NCBI GenBank assembly: GCA_030015575.1
Contig: JASDDO010000014.1
Coordinates: 165,201,911 to 165,265,910 of the forward strand
DNA length: 64,000 nucleotides
Direction of reading: 5' to 3'
Origin: Agapanthus africanus
Taxonomy: Eukaryota; Streptophyta; Magnoliopsida; Asparagales; Amaryllidaceae
This document shows positions 45,442-58,123 of the stretch, piece by piece (positions within the stretch are counted from its first letter, which is position 1; every line of letters starts with the position of its first letter). The notes under the pieces are model-generated. The model saw nothing but the letters and a program-made list of their open reading frames with translations. It did not search any database and was not told the DNA's origin. Both the position numbers and the translations under genes were made by a program.

Positions 45442-48400
45442 TGTTCCCGCCAAAAATTTTAGCAAAGAGCTATTTGTTCCCTTGTAAAAAAAGGAAAGAG
45501 GAAAAGAATTCTCATAGTTTGGCATCACGTGTTAAACACGTCGGTGCTTATATGCAAAGTATATAAGCGCTGATAACAAATAACAAAGGGTTAAATTAGC
45601 CTCACGTGTTAAACACGTGAGCGCTCATATACAAAGCATATGAGCGCCGAATAAAATAAACTTAAAGGCCAAACCGGCCTACACGTGAGCGCTCATATGC
45701 AAAGCATATAAACGCCGAAAATAAATAACTAAGGGCCAAACTGGCCTCACATGTTAAACACGTGAGCGCTCATATGCAAAGCATATGAGCGCTGAGTATA
45801 AATAACCAATAGCCAAACAAGCCTCACCTGTTAAACACGTGAGCGCTCATATACAAAGCATATGAGCACTGAAAATAAACAGGCTAAAACCCACACTAGG
45901 GTTCACGTGTTAAACACGTGAGTTCACTTGCCGCATTCTTTGGCAGCGCTCATATGCAAAACATGTGAGCACCCCAATTTAAAATGATCCCATTTGATAG
46001 GATTAAATTCTATTTAGGAAATATTTTCCCTGATCTTTCTAATATAGAGAGATTTTTTTCTAATAGAGAATCTTGGATTTAAAATCCAATGGTGAAAAAA
46101 TATCACCAATTAAACCATCTGATAGAATTAAATTCTATGTGGGAAATATTTTCCTGATCTTTCTCAAACTATAAAGATCTTCTCTTTTAAACAGAAGTCC
46201 CTTGGATAAAAAATCCAACGGTGATTATAAAATCACACATCAATCATTTGATAGAATAAAATTCTATCTTAGGAAAATATATTCCTAATCTTGTTAAACT
46301 AACAAGATATTCATATGATAGAATAAAATTATGATCTTGTTAAACTAACAAGATATTCATATGATAAAATATAATTCTAACAAGATATTCATATTATAAA
46401 ATAAAATTCTATGTTAAGAAAATATCTTCCTAATCTTGTTAAAATAACAAGATATTAATATGATAGAATAAAATTCTAATCTTGTTAAAATAACAAAATA
46501 TTAATAAAATAAAATAAAATTCTAATCTTGTTAAACTAACAAGATATTTATATGATAGAATAAAATTCTATCTTAGGAAAACATTTCCTAATCTTTTAAA
46601 ACAAACAAGAAAGCTTCTCTGTTAAACAGAGAGTCTTTGGATTAAAAATCCAATGGTGAATAAAATTCACCGATTGATCTAAAAGATCATTTTGATTGAT
46701 TATAAAATCAATCATGATCTCTCAATGAGAGATTTTCTCAAAAAATTGATTCTTTTCTTTCTCCTATAAATAGGAGCAAAGAGATGACAAAAAGGAGAAA
46801 GAAAGAAAGAAAAGAGAAGACCCCCATAAGCTTCTGTAAAAATACAGAAGTCTCTCAAAACAACAGAGAATTTAATTCTCTCAAAGAAGAAGATTTCCCT
46901 CCTAAAAACCTTAGTTAAAGAAAATAGAAAAGTTCAAAAAACATCTCCTTTACCTATTAAAAGGGTTTAACCCTTCTCAAAGAACTTAGTTCTTTCTCTG
47001 GATCTAAGATTCACAAGATAAGTCTCCCACAAGTTGAGAATTTAATTCTCATCGGGAAGATCTTGTTCTTGAGAATCAAAAATTTAGGGGAGAACATGGA
47101 TATAAGAACGTGAAGAAGATGGAGTTCATAATACTCCGGGAACTTAGTTCCTTCAAATCAAGTACTTAGTTCTTAAAAGAACCTGATCTCAGATTCTCAA
47201 AATTGTGATCTTGGTGATCCTTAATGATCAAAACATCATTAGAAGATGTTTAACCTCTCAGAAAACATGAACATGGAAAATATGGAATTCATAATACTCC
47301 AGGAACTTAGTTCCTTCAAATCAAGAACTTAGTTCTTAAAGAACATGATCCCAGATCCTCAAAATAATGATCTTGGTGATCGTTAATTGTCAAAATACCA
47401 TTAACAGATATTTAAGTTCCCAAAAAACATCAACCAAGATTAAATCTCCAAAAACATAGTGCCTCACGTGAAATGCACGTGAGCGCTAGGAAAAATTAAT
47501 GCTTAGCACTATTGAAGCGCCTCACGTGAAATACACGTGAGCACCACAAAAGTTAGTGCTTAGCACTATTGGAGCGCCTCACGTGATATACACGTAAGCG
47601 CTATATGCAGCTGAGTGCTTAGCACTGCTGGGTGTTACAGAAACCCAATCTTAGCCCAAATTGGCTAAGCTTATATTCATGATATCTAAACTAATCTTAG
47701 TCTCAAACATGACTAATGATCTCTCATTGATGATAACCAAAATGATTTTCATCACATATCTCCTAAGATAATCTTATTCTCAAATAAGGCTAATGATTTT
47801 TAGATGATCCACCATGATCTTTTCCTTTAAATATGGGATTTGGTTCAAGTGTACATCTCTCCACATCTCTGATATATGTCGTAATTTCTCAATATCTTCA
47901 GAGAGGTGGCGGGTCCCGACGACCAACAAGTTCTTTCGTTGATGCACTTCCAAACTAACGTGCATGCCTCAAATCGGATCGTGCCCCAAATTGGGCACAT
48001 TCCATATCACCATTGTTCACTCCGCCACGTAACAAAAACACGTGCGCACAAGATGAATAATGGACCGAAATGTCTTTAAACTAATATTCACATCCAAAAT
48101 GGCGATATAGGACCAAAACGTCATTAAATTAACATTTCGCCTCAAATATGGTGATAATAGACCGAAATGTCCCTAAACTATTATTTTCCTCCAAAATGGC
48201 GATAAAGGACCGAAACGTCCTTAAATTAACATTTCGCTTTAAACATAGTGATAATGGACCGAAATATCCTTAAGCTAATATGCGCCTCCAAAATGACGAT
48301 AAGAGACCGAAACATTCTTAAATTAACATTTCGCTTCAAACATGGGCTATATTGGACCGAAATGTCCTTAAACTAATATTCGCCTCCAAAATGGCGATAA

Positions 48401-51400
48401 AGGACCGAAACTTCCTTAAATTTACATTTCGCCTCAAATATGGCGATAATGGACCGCGATGTCCTTAAACTAAAATAATCGAGCCCAAATGCTCATATGT
48501 TTAAGCTGATCTTAATCTCAAACCAGATTAACGATTCTTAAATCATCCCAAACCCAAATCTAAAAACATACGAATTTGGACTAATCCACGCCCTACGGGC
48601 GACGGCATAAATTGTAATACCCAGCCCTTTTTATACCAATATCTGTATTTTGTTACTTTTGAATTTTATTTATTTTTATTTATAATTTTATTTCTTCTAA
48701 ACCCCCGTTTTCTTTTATCAATAAAACCCTAAAACCCAAACCCTATTATATCTTTTTCCAACTAATTCCCTCAGCCCAACACCATTCTCTTTTAATAAAA
48801 TCCCAAGCCCATTCTTTTAAATAACTTAAATCCTTTTCCTTTAAATCCCAAGCCCACTCTCTTTTCCTCGAGCCCGGCAGCCCGGCCCAAACTTCCTCAG
48901 CAGCCACCCTTTTAATTAAACTATTTTTCCTTTTCTTCTGCCGGCCCGGCCCAGTCCCCCTCTCCAAGCCCAACCGCCCCAGCAAACCCGACCCGCTCAC
49001 CCAACCCGACCCGTTTCTACACCCCTCCATCTTCCCAACGGCTACTTTCCTATTTCCCCCGCTCGCGATCCGTTTCTTTCGCCGTAACCCATGCCTCCTC
49101 CTTCGCCCACGCTCGCGCACGTTACCCTACGACGCTCGCGTTTCCCCTACGACCCGTTCCCCAACCGTTCGCACCTCTCTCACTTCCTCACCTCCCTCGT
49201 CTCCTCCCATCGCCTGCCCCGAGCTCCACTTGCATCCAACCTCCAGCTCCCTCTCCCGACCCACGCCCACATCACACCGTCGCCGCGCTCGCCTCGCCAC
49301 CATCGCCGGCATCACTCCTCCCTCCTCTCTCCAGAAACCCCGAGCTCTCTCTTCTTTCCTTCTCCCTGCACCCATCACCGGCCACCCTAACCCATCGCCC
49401 TTCGCCGGAACTCCTCCACCGCAATCACCCTAACCTCCTCCCTCATCACCTCACCTCCCTCTCTGCCGAGCCCCTCTCTCGAGCTCCAACCCACACTGCA
49501 CACCCGAGCTCGAGCTTCTGCGCCCTCTTGCCGGCGAGCCCCCACCGCACAATCGTCAACCGCATCATCATCGTCATCGTCGTCGTCGTCGTCGCCATCA
49601 TATCTCTCCCTCTCTACATCTCCCTCTCTCTGCCCCCTCTCTCTCTGTTCTTTCTTTCTCACTCTCTCTCTCTGTTCTTTCTGTCTCTCTCTCTCTCTCT
49701 CTAATCCCTTCTCTCTCTCTCTCTCTAAATATCACTCTCCCTCTCTCTGCAACGCCTCTCCCCTACTCCGGCCAACCAACGCCGCTCTTCGCTGCCCCCA
49801 GAACAGACCCAAGCTCACCGCTGCCGTCGACGTTGCCGCGCCGCGCGTGTGTCGTTGCCGTGCCGCGCGTGTGTCGTTGCCACTGCCGTGTGCCCCAAAA
49901 CTTCTCCAGCCAAGTTCCCTACTTGCTACATGCTATTTTATGTTAATTACAAATTACAATCATATAGATTCCATGTTTTACTTTTCCGTTAAACTATACG
50001 GCGTAACTGTTCGATGCATGATCCCTATGGAAATCCTCATCCGATTTGACGGAACTCAATTACATGGTCTGGCCCATAGGGTAGTGAACCTAGTGTGTAA
50101 ATCTCATTGGAAAATACGACTGTTAACGACTAAAATGTATACCCCCAAGCATACCTGTAAAACTGAAAATTTCTTGTACCTGAAAACCGTTAAAATCACC
50201 ATAAATTATATACATACTGGAATGATGCGTTCCAGGGCTTAAATCGAAGAAGACTTGACGAACTTTAATCCTATGCAAGTTTCTCATGGTTTCTGTACTT
50301 AAATTAAGACAATATTTAGATCGGAGTGCGACTCTAGACTGCAGTCCAGAGCGACTCTAATTATTAATTACTGTTTCATAATGCGTGCCACCTTATTTCC
50401 TGAACTCGTATGTTGCGGAACTCCACTGTTTATTAAAGGTGAATCTATTATCTAGATAACATAAGTGGTTTCATTCTGTTTTGTCATCGGTTGCTATTTA
50501 ATCTGTAATTTAAAAGATGGGGACGTATAACAGTCCCAACAGAATCAGAATTGACATACTAGTATTGAACAGTGTATATCTCCTGAGGTACAAACGCGAT
50601 TGAAGATCTGTCTATTGCGTTGAAAACCTTATTGGAAACCCTAGATTTCATTCGACTGTAGCTTCGCTAAATTCTGTTCCCAACTGGGATTAAAATGCGT
50701 TGCGAAACGGACTTCCGATTCTGAAACCGGATTTTCAGCCGTGAACGCTTAAAATGAAATGGCCATAACTAGTGATCCTGAAACCCGATTGGCGTGAAAC
50801 TAAATTCTCTGGATAGTTAATTGAACATACTATTTATTCCCCGTTCATTGTTTCGCTAAACTGTACACGTATGATTTAGGATAAATTGTGCAAGTGGTAG
50901 AATACTGTTCTATGACATCTTAATTATGCTTTACATACTGTTTCCTCATCATAGCATACATATGTCACTGCATTGATAACCTAGTGATCATGTGCATTAC
51001 CCAGTGTTAGATTTTAGTGATGATTGTGGCAAGTACGTTAGTGTTCGTGCATAAGTGAATAAGTGAAAGTGACACGTACTTGTACACAATCAGTGAACCT
51101 TATTATTCTATTGCATTGTCGATGTCCGAGGGACGCGTGTACGTGTGACTATAAGTGGTATGGGACACTTATGGAAGCTCTTACATGGGTGTCACAGATA
51201 AGGCACCATACACTGCCATTTATCTTAGGTATTAGTCGGGACGTGCTTGATGGAGGTCCTGCTTCCGATTCTCGCGCAGACTTGTCACAGACCGATTAGT
51301 ATTTGAGGTTATGGTTAGCGTTTGATGTAGACCATGGGGTGTGGGGTAGTTTGAGTGTGAGTTCAACAGAATCTCAGGAGTCCCATGCTGGCTTATATAT

Positions 51401-52460
51401 ATGGAGATATATGGAGATTTACACGGTACATGATTATTACCGTGAGTTACATGTTGGGCCCGTGGTCCCTTGCCCTTGGGTTCTACCCTTGGGTGGAAGA
51501 CACTCGCGAGTGGTTGACTCTCACACTTGGACTGACGATAGGCTTAATGACTTATATAGTGAAACTTAGAGACTGATAGGGATAATGGCATTGATATACA
51601 TTACTTACCGTTGTTGACATACCTGGTATACTATATTACTGTTTTACTGTTCACCTGATCCATTAGACACTTCATTGATTACTGCATATTCATATCTATA
51701 CCGTTCTGATTTACTGTTATATATATCTATTATCACTGTTCGAGTTGTCACCTGTATCTATATATTATATTGCTATTGTGTCGCTCTGACGACCTGAGTA
51801 TGCATGCCCAGTGTGAGGAGTGGATTTAGCCGGGACCAGGACCAGATGCACATCACGGACATCTTGATCAGCTATCCAGAGTTATACTCTTTTGTTTCCC
51901 ATCAGGTCAGTTCTTTATATTGTTTTGTTTCAGTCACTGTATTTCTCATTACCTGCGCATTATTTACTGATTACCACGTAAAGCTAGAAGCCGAAGTGTG
52001 ACTACGGCAGGTTATTTCCTTGACCGTAGGAGCATGGCTGGCCTTGTCAACCCCTCGTATTCCGTATTTTGGGAAGCGGGGCATGACATAAATTAGTATC
52101 CATATACAATCCACGGGCAACCGAAACCAAAACAAAACACACGACACAAAGTGAACTTCCGGAGCAGGAGAACGTGGTTATTGTGATGCGGTAACGTAAT
52201 TAATTGCAGGGGCTTACGTCTGTTGGGAAGAGCGTCCCCACAAAAAAAACCCTCACAAACGAGGGGAATCTGATAAAGTCCGCTACATCAGCCGCGTCCA
52301 CGTTTGGATCCGCGAAGGCAATCGTCCAAACCTCCGATATACGGTGCTATAAATCAACTTGGTATCTTCGGAGAGGCGGATTGATAAATCCAAATAGCAT
52401 CTGCCCCCAGGATTCAGGCCAGACGTTCCAACGTCCCAGTCCGTCTTCCGGCTGTGAACA
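45442..52460 (+). repeat. gypsy-A 3' LTR (copy C), split by a solo LTR
   Basis: 45,442-48,612 and 52,094-52,460; begins TGTTCCCGCC, ends CCGGCTGTGAACA. It has the same zones as copy A, including the TATA box (46,765) and the dimeric array (48,050-48,480). Confidence 0.9.
48613..52088 (+). mobile_element. Solo LTR (family LTR-G)
   Basis: A 3,476-bp insertion in gypsy-A copy C with ends TGTAATACCC and GGGGCATGACA (imperfect inverted termini) and a perfect 5-bp duplication TAAAT (48,608-48,612 and 52,089-52,093). No PBS, PPT or coding sequence. The first 1.3 kb is strongly C/T-rich on the plus strand with a (CT)n tract (49,600-49,745) and a CATCATCGTCGTC microsatellite (49,563-49,600). Related pieces occur at 53,990-56,374 (reversed) and 57,296-58,123. 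Confidence 0.9.
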
Positions 52461-52537
52461 TCGATAAACTTAGATTGCATGCGTTGTTCCCAATCCACGT
52501 ATATCCAATCCTTTACTCTGATATACTCATGGGCCAT
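52461..52537 (-). pseudogene. CACTA-1 transposase, first 25 codons
   Basis: ATG at 52,537 opens MAHEYIRVKDWIYVDWEQR and reads to KFI plus two bases at 52,461. The DWIYVD...KFI wording is the start of the plant transposase-associated domain, and joined with 19,924 it gives KFIEGVAAFIEFA in frame once the 5-bp duplication is removed. Exact agreement of frame on both sides shows that both pieces were one exon before gypsy-A arrived. Confidence 0.8.
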
Positions 52538-52780
52538 GTTAGACCATATAACATATAAATTGTAAGTTATGGTGACTATATTGAGAAATTTAAGAACGAG
52601 ATGGTTATTGACAAAGAAGAAAATCCGTAGAGCCAAGTTTGTCGTTGAAAAGAATAAATTATTGATTAACAACGTTAGATTTGAAGATACCCAAGTATGA
52701 GTTGTATTATGTGTATGTGTGTTTCAATTTATGAGAGCCATCAAGTAAGTAGTTTTATTTAATTGCCTTAGTATAGATCT
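52538..52780 (-). other. Probable upstream part of CACTA-1
   Basis: The minus-strand frame stays open for about 45 more codons upstream of the ATG, without domain similarity. No subterminal CCTACGGA motifs and no TTGTAGTAGTG terminus were found beyond it. Confidence 0.35.
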
Positions 52781-53424
52781 TTAATTCCATGCCCTAGATA
52801 AATAGATAGCATGTTCTTCAATTCCCTAATGAGCGAGTAGTCTCCTCGCTTGTTAGGGTTAGCTTTGGGGAAGGCTTTTGAGAGATGAAGATCTCTCATC
52901 CTTTTTATGCCCATCACATATAATCAATAGGACTCCATGCATACATGCACACACCGCTCCCTACGGCACCCTATCCCATGAGGTAGCGGTGATACCGTAT
53001 TATAAAGGCCCGGTTGAGCGTGTTTTCCATGAAGATTAGGGTAAAGATTGATAAAGGAAGGACAAGAACCTAGAGGAAGAAACACCTCCCCGAATGGTTA
53101 TAATCCCCTTTATTAATAATTACCATAACACCTCATAAATCTTAATTTGGGTATAGAAAGCGGTGAGATTTACTGACTTTCCAAACCTACCCTAAACCTA
53201 ACCCTAGCAAGATTTAGATCTAGATAGATTTAGTTTTTAGATTTAATCAATCCGTTCACACCGTTCGGAATTAGCTCGTTAGAACAAATAGGAAATTCAC
53301 AACATCCCTGTGGACCGACCCGTACTCACCGGCTAGCTACCAAGCGACGCCGTTCTTGATTGCGGTTACTAAATATTTTTGATTCATCTTTTAGAAAGCG
53401 CAAGCACGCTAAATCACTCAATCA
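52781..53424 (-). mobile_element. LTR-X copy 2, reversed and partial
   Basis: The minus-strand end TGATTGAGTGATTTAGCG lies at 53,424, and GTGAGTACGGGTCGGTCCAC at about 53,312-53,331 matches the conserved block of LTR-X copies at 1,526 and 63,509. The other end is not clear; 52,781 is approximate. Confidence 0.55.
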
Positions 53425-53429
53425 GTTTA

Positions 53430-53989
53430 ACAAGGGTCTCGTGCATGCCTAAGACTATGGTTCACTGTTGTCCGGGACATAACCCTGCAGCCGTGCCGCT
53501 AGGCCCATGACCCAATATGTGTATATTGCTCATATCGAATGATCATTCTCTAAGTCACTGTACCTTGCTAAATACGAATTCGATTCCACCTTGATTTCCC
53601 CATTTCCCCTGGTTACAATAACTATATGTTTAGAGCTAGTTGTATAGAAGCACGCGCCAAATCCTGGTTTTATTCACTTTTCACTGTACTGTTTACTTTC
53701 ACGAATCAATCACTTATCACTAGCGTACTTGACACAACTAATCCAATACCACTCACGTTTGACAATGCAAAGTTTGCTATAAATCATTATGAATGTTCTC
53801 TATCACTAAAGGTATCACGGTCGGGTAAATGCGAGAATGATGCCACATAATAAGTCATGTACAATATGAAACACGATGTACATTACGAGTTCAGAAAAAC
53901 ATAATAATTCGCATGATCGTAATTAGGCAAAATGATACAAAAGAGGAAGTAAATAAACTTAAACAGAAATCCAAAAAAATTAATTCCAG
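53430..53989. other. Unassigned stretch
   Basis: No coherent coding frame or terminal repeat recognised. A 74-codon open frame at 53,626-53,850 has no recognisable features. Confidence 0.4.
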
Positions 53990-56374
53990 GTCAATCGGAT
54001 TTCAGGTTTGCAAGTTACGGTCATTTCATTTTAAGTGTTCATCGCTGAAAATTCAGTTTCTGAACTGAAAGTCCATTTCGTAACACATTTTAATCCCTAT
54101 CGAGATCATAATTAGGCGACGGTACAGGTAGATAAAATTTATATCTATCAATTATTTTTCTAATGCACATACGGATCGAAAATATCCGCTGTGTGCTGGA
54201 AGTTATGTTCTATCTAAGGCCAGGATATACAATTTGTCTCTGTACTAAACTGCAGTACACCTCGACAGTTTAAAATGTAATTAAAATATCCAACGGCGGT
54301 GAAATAAAAAAAAACCCACCACCTATGGGTATCTAACAGAATTGTCTTCGTAACAGTATAGGTTTCCACATAATTTCATTTTCATACAGTGCTACACTTT
54401 CATTTAAAGTCAGGTGTTGATATGGAATGCTGCTCTGGACTGCAGTCCAGAGCCGCATTCTAAGTCAGTTTTCATCATGGTGATATATCGGTATCGAAGG
54501 ATAAATTAAAGGGGGTTCTATATTATTTAGTCAGCTTTGATGTGAGCCATAGAACATTACATTCTAGTATGTATCAAAATTTATATCAATTTAACATCTC
54601 GACATGTACAGTAAAACCAGAATTGACATCGCCTCTTTGGGGCGTCGTTACACGTGCGATACTTCGTTATTTTGGGTTCTGTTCTCTACACGACATCTGT
54701 AAGTTGCAAAGAAAATATTGATAAAAGTGTTTAGCATGATCGAAGGGATTTGGTTTGGTTCACCGCATCGAATTATCGGCATACGATATCAAGAACTATC
54801 GAATTAAAGTCGGTTTTGCCTAATCTGTGAAAATGGTATTAAATGCTTACGATTCTACATGTTATTAACGCGATGTTCAGATCTAATCACGCTCAAACTA
54901 ATCATCCTGGAATACTATGGTTTTTCATGATGATACGATGATAACTTGTGAATTTTGTGATAGTGGACTAACTAACACAGATTCGTAACAATCTATCAAG
55001 TTTAATGTTAACACGAATCTATAGTTATGTGTATGTAGCATGTAAAAGAAAGTGAGGTTCCACTTTCCTGTGACGAAGACACGATGACGGTGATTGCACA
55101 GACACGAACACGGCCACACCAGCTGTAGCAACATGGCAGCAATGCGGCGACGGCGATCCAGAAACTACGACAAGATGATGTCAATGGTTGCTGTCTTGGA
55201 TCTGGCCGGTGTTAAGCCGGGGACTCGCTGGAGATGGTAGCTACAGGGGCTCGGGGCACTGGCACCGGTGGATGAGCATAGAGGTTGACGGTGAAGAGGG
55301 AGCGTAGAGGTCGACAGTGGAAGAGGAGAGAGATGGAGGCTAGGTGCTCGGTGATGGTGGCTGTAGTTGCTGAGATAGGGTCGCCGGTGACTAATGGAGG
55401 TGGAGATGCCGGTGGTGGCAGCGGCGATGATGCTCAGGTGATGGCGAGGGCGGTGGGTTGCAGCGGTGGGTGTTTTGGATTAGGGTAAGAGCTCCTTCGA
55501 AGGAGGAGAGCGAGGGAGGTTGGGTGCTTGATGATGGTAGCGGCAGTCCCGAGCTCATCGGCGTTGGGCTCAGGCCGGCAATGCAGGTGCAGAGGAGGAG
55601 GCGAAGGCAGCGGCGGTGATGAGGAGTTGTTAGGATGTAATGGAGGAGAGGAGGGAAGCTGGTTGTGGCGAGCGGTTGCGGAGGTGTGGTGATGGCGGTG
55701 ATGATGGTCGGGGCAGTGGAGCGCCGGTGAAGGGTTGAATTGGAAGAGGTGATGTGAGTTGAAGGAGAGAGAACGACAGAGATGTTAAGAGATGGAGAGT
55801 GAGAGAGATGTTGGAGAGATGAGGGGAGGCAGGTGCAGGGATCTCGGGGTCGTCGACGACGAGGCCACGTCAGCGTAGAGCGGTTCTCACGGAGGTAGGC
55901 ATGGCGTTGAGTTTGCGAACGTAAGGGAAAGAAGAGGGAAGAAAGAAAAAGAGAAGAGAGAGGAGCTAGGATGTTGAGCAGAGGATCTCGGGTTGGTTGG
56001 GATCGGGAGTGGCGTCGACGAGGACTGGGTCTCGTAGGGGTGAGTGCGGGAGAGAAGGGGAGTCGTTGGGCTCGTTCAAAAAGAAAGAAAAAGAATAGAA
56101 GGAGGAGGAAGAAGAAAAAGAGGGAGATGGGGACGGTTTATGTCGGGTGAGTGGGTTTGGGCCGGGCTCGAGCTGGGAAGAGAATGGGTTTGGGTTTAAA
56201 GAAAAAGAATTAGGATTAAGAAAATTATATAAAGGAATTAGATTAAGGTTTAAAAGAAAGAGAATTAGAAAACTTTGGAAAAATATTTTAGGAAAATAAT
56301 TTGGGAATTTGAACAAAAATTTATTGAGATTATAATTTTAAATACCGAAAGTACAATAGAACTGGGGATTTACA
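53990..56374 (-). mobile_element. LTR-G related LTR, reversed, 3' end missing
   Basis: Reverse complement matches LTR-G in order: terminus TGTAAATCCCC at 56,374, a purine/pyrimidine-biased GC-richer zone (55,100-56,330), a 20-bp palindrome CTCTGGACTGCAGTCCAGAG (54,433-54,452), and GAACACTTAAAATGAAATG near 54,030. The end corresponding to GGGGCATGACA was not found. Strongly diverged from the solo LTR at 48,613. Confidence 0.7.
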
Positions 56375-56570
56375 ACAACCAAGGATCTCCAACAATTCCA
56401 AGGATCCCAACAACTCTCTAAATCATAACCATTTGTAACTAATGTATCTCATCTCCTTTAACTATCTAGATCATATCTAGTTGTATTACTCATCTATAAA
56501 TACAAATAGAAACCTCTGATGTGGTGTGCAATTTACACCAATTGATATTATCTTTCATGGTATCAGAGCC
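56375..56570 (+). mobile_element. copia-type LTR 3' end with primer binding site
   Basis: A TATA box TATAAATA at 56,495-56,502, an LTR end TTTCA at 56,557 and an exact copia PBS TGGTATCAGAGCC at 56,558-56,570. The 5' end of the LTR is not seen. No copia coding sequence follows before 57,296; the element is a fragment. Confidence 0.65.
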
Positions 56571-56879
56571 AAAAAGACTAATCGTCCACCTCTAAATTTT
56601 TTCTCACCTTCTTACAACATCATGTTTATCTCTATCACCATTCCTTCTTACTTCTCTTTCTCTCTATGTGTGCACGCTTCTCCACCTCTCTCTCTCTCTC
56701 TCACAGATCAAAAGAGAGAAGGATGGAAACATATATGAGTTTCCAGCTATGAATAAAAGAGCTTAAAAGCCATGGCCATGGCTTTCCCAAAGAATGAAGA
56801 AAATTAGAACACAAAGGTGTTCTTGACCTTCATGGACCGAACCAAGAGCATGAGTTACCCCATGTTCTGCATAACTTGA

Positions 56880-57295
56880 AATAGGCCATCCTATTTTTTT
56901 TCACATACGAATAGAAATAGAATAACTATTTCTTGAAGGATATGGCTCAAACCCCTATGTCATTCTACGTAAAAACATACGTGAATAGAAAAATCCTATT
57001 TATCTCTGAGACATGAAAACATATCCTCAAAATATCTGTGAATAGGAAAACCCTATTCCTAAGATATGAAAAATTATGTCTTCTGACATATGAATAGGAA
57101 AACCTTATTCATTTTCTTAGACGTGTCTATACCTGACATGTGTGAATAGAATACTCCATTCATGTCCTAAGACATGAAAATCATATCTTAGAGAACTTTA
57201 TGATTAGGGAAACCCTATTCATTTTAAGACATAAACATGTCTATGTATGATATGTCTATAAAGGACATATCTGAATGGAATACTCTGATTAATAT
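56880..57295 (+). repeat. Degenerate array with GAATAGGAAAACCCTATTC palindromes
   Basis: About seven diverged units of roughly 55-60 bp, each with GAATAG...CTATTC arms (for example near 57,032-57,052) and an ACATATC/GACATG motif. It lies directly 5' of LTR-G' sequence. Confidence 0.65.
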
Positions 57296-58123
57296 ACACA
57301 GGGTGTTGGGATAGTTCAAGTTTCAATCCAACGGAATCTCAGGAGTCCCTCTAGTTTATGAATCCATGTTTAATAACACAAGCAATCTATCATGAGGGGC
57401 CGTGTTTCCAAGCCTCTGGGGTCCTACTATTGGGTTTGGAATATTTCAACATTAGGTTGAAGTCCCGTTACTAACATTTGATTCGGGCTCCTGATTTCTT
57501 GCTCCTGGGGCCCTACCTTTGAGTTCGATAATACTTTTGAGATTGGTTGACATTCACATTTGGACCGACGTTAAATTAGATTTACCTTATAGAGACCTGT
57601 TAAGACACATATTCATGCTCACTTACACACACTTATTACCTTTCATATTATACTTGCCATATTACATTACTTTTTTATCTGTTAAACATCATTTTTTCTT
57701 TTGGGGACTTACCGAGCGCAAGTTCGCTGACGGGCATTCCACCCACCTTTGTTTTCTTTGGAATGTTCTTCAGATAACCTAGAGACCGAGAATGTGGACC
57801 CGACTACCGAGGATTACGGCCAACTTGCTCCTGAACCCGTTCCTTAGATTTTCCTTTCGGTTTCAGCACCAATATGCCACTTGCTTATGCATTTATGTTA
57901 TTTGTATTTTCTTTTCAGAACATCTATCAATGTAATTATAGATTGTGGAATGGATGTAAATAAAGTAGTTTGTTGAAAATTTCATGCTCTTATTATTCTT
58001 GCTTTGTATATGATTGCTTATTTACGCTTAGCATATTTATTTTGAGAAATGACCTTTTTAAAATAAATATGTTGTGGGTTTGTCACGTTACCATTATCGT
58101 TCTTTGGAAAGTGGGGCATGACA
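57296..58123 (+). mobile_element. LTR-G related 3' end (plus strand)
   Basis: Shares GGAATCTCAGGAGTCCC (about 57,339) and the ACATTTGGACCGACGTTAAA-like block (57,558) with 51,370 and 51,525 of LTR-G in the same order, and ends TGGGGCATGACA at 58,123. The 5' part is replaced by the array at 56,880. Confidence 0.7.

Larger units (their letters stand above)
19930..52460 (+). mobile_element. gypsy-A: gag-only Ty3/gypsy element with nested insertions
   Basis: The outer element of the nest. 5' LTR 19,930-23,357, primer binding site 23,358-23,380, gag region 23,511-27,103, internal tandem array 27,165-27,530, polypurine tract 28,005-28,017, then copia-B, then the 3' LTR 45,442-52,460 (interrupted by solo LTR-G). 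LTR ends are TGTTC...GAACA. No reverse transcriptase, RNase H or integrase is present between gag and PPT, so it would need enzymes from another element. It splits the CACTA-1 transposase frame: removing the block plus exactly 5 bp (19,925-19,929) restores KFIEGVAAFIEFA. The expected duplicated 5-mers are GCAAC and TCGAT, which agree at only two positions, so the duplication length is supported but its sequence is not. Confidence 0.85.

Noticed and set aside
49091..49433. Proline/serine-rich open frames
   Set aside because: They lie in the CT-rich part of a solo LTR; low complexity explains the open frames on both strands.
55285..55488. Glycine-rich open frame
   Set aside because: It lies in the biased zone of a reversed LTR-G copy and lacks any recognisable domain.
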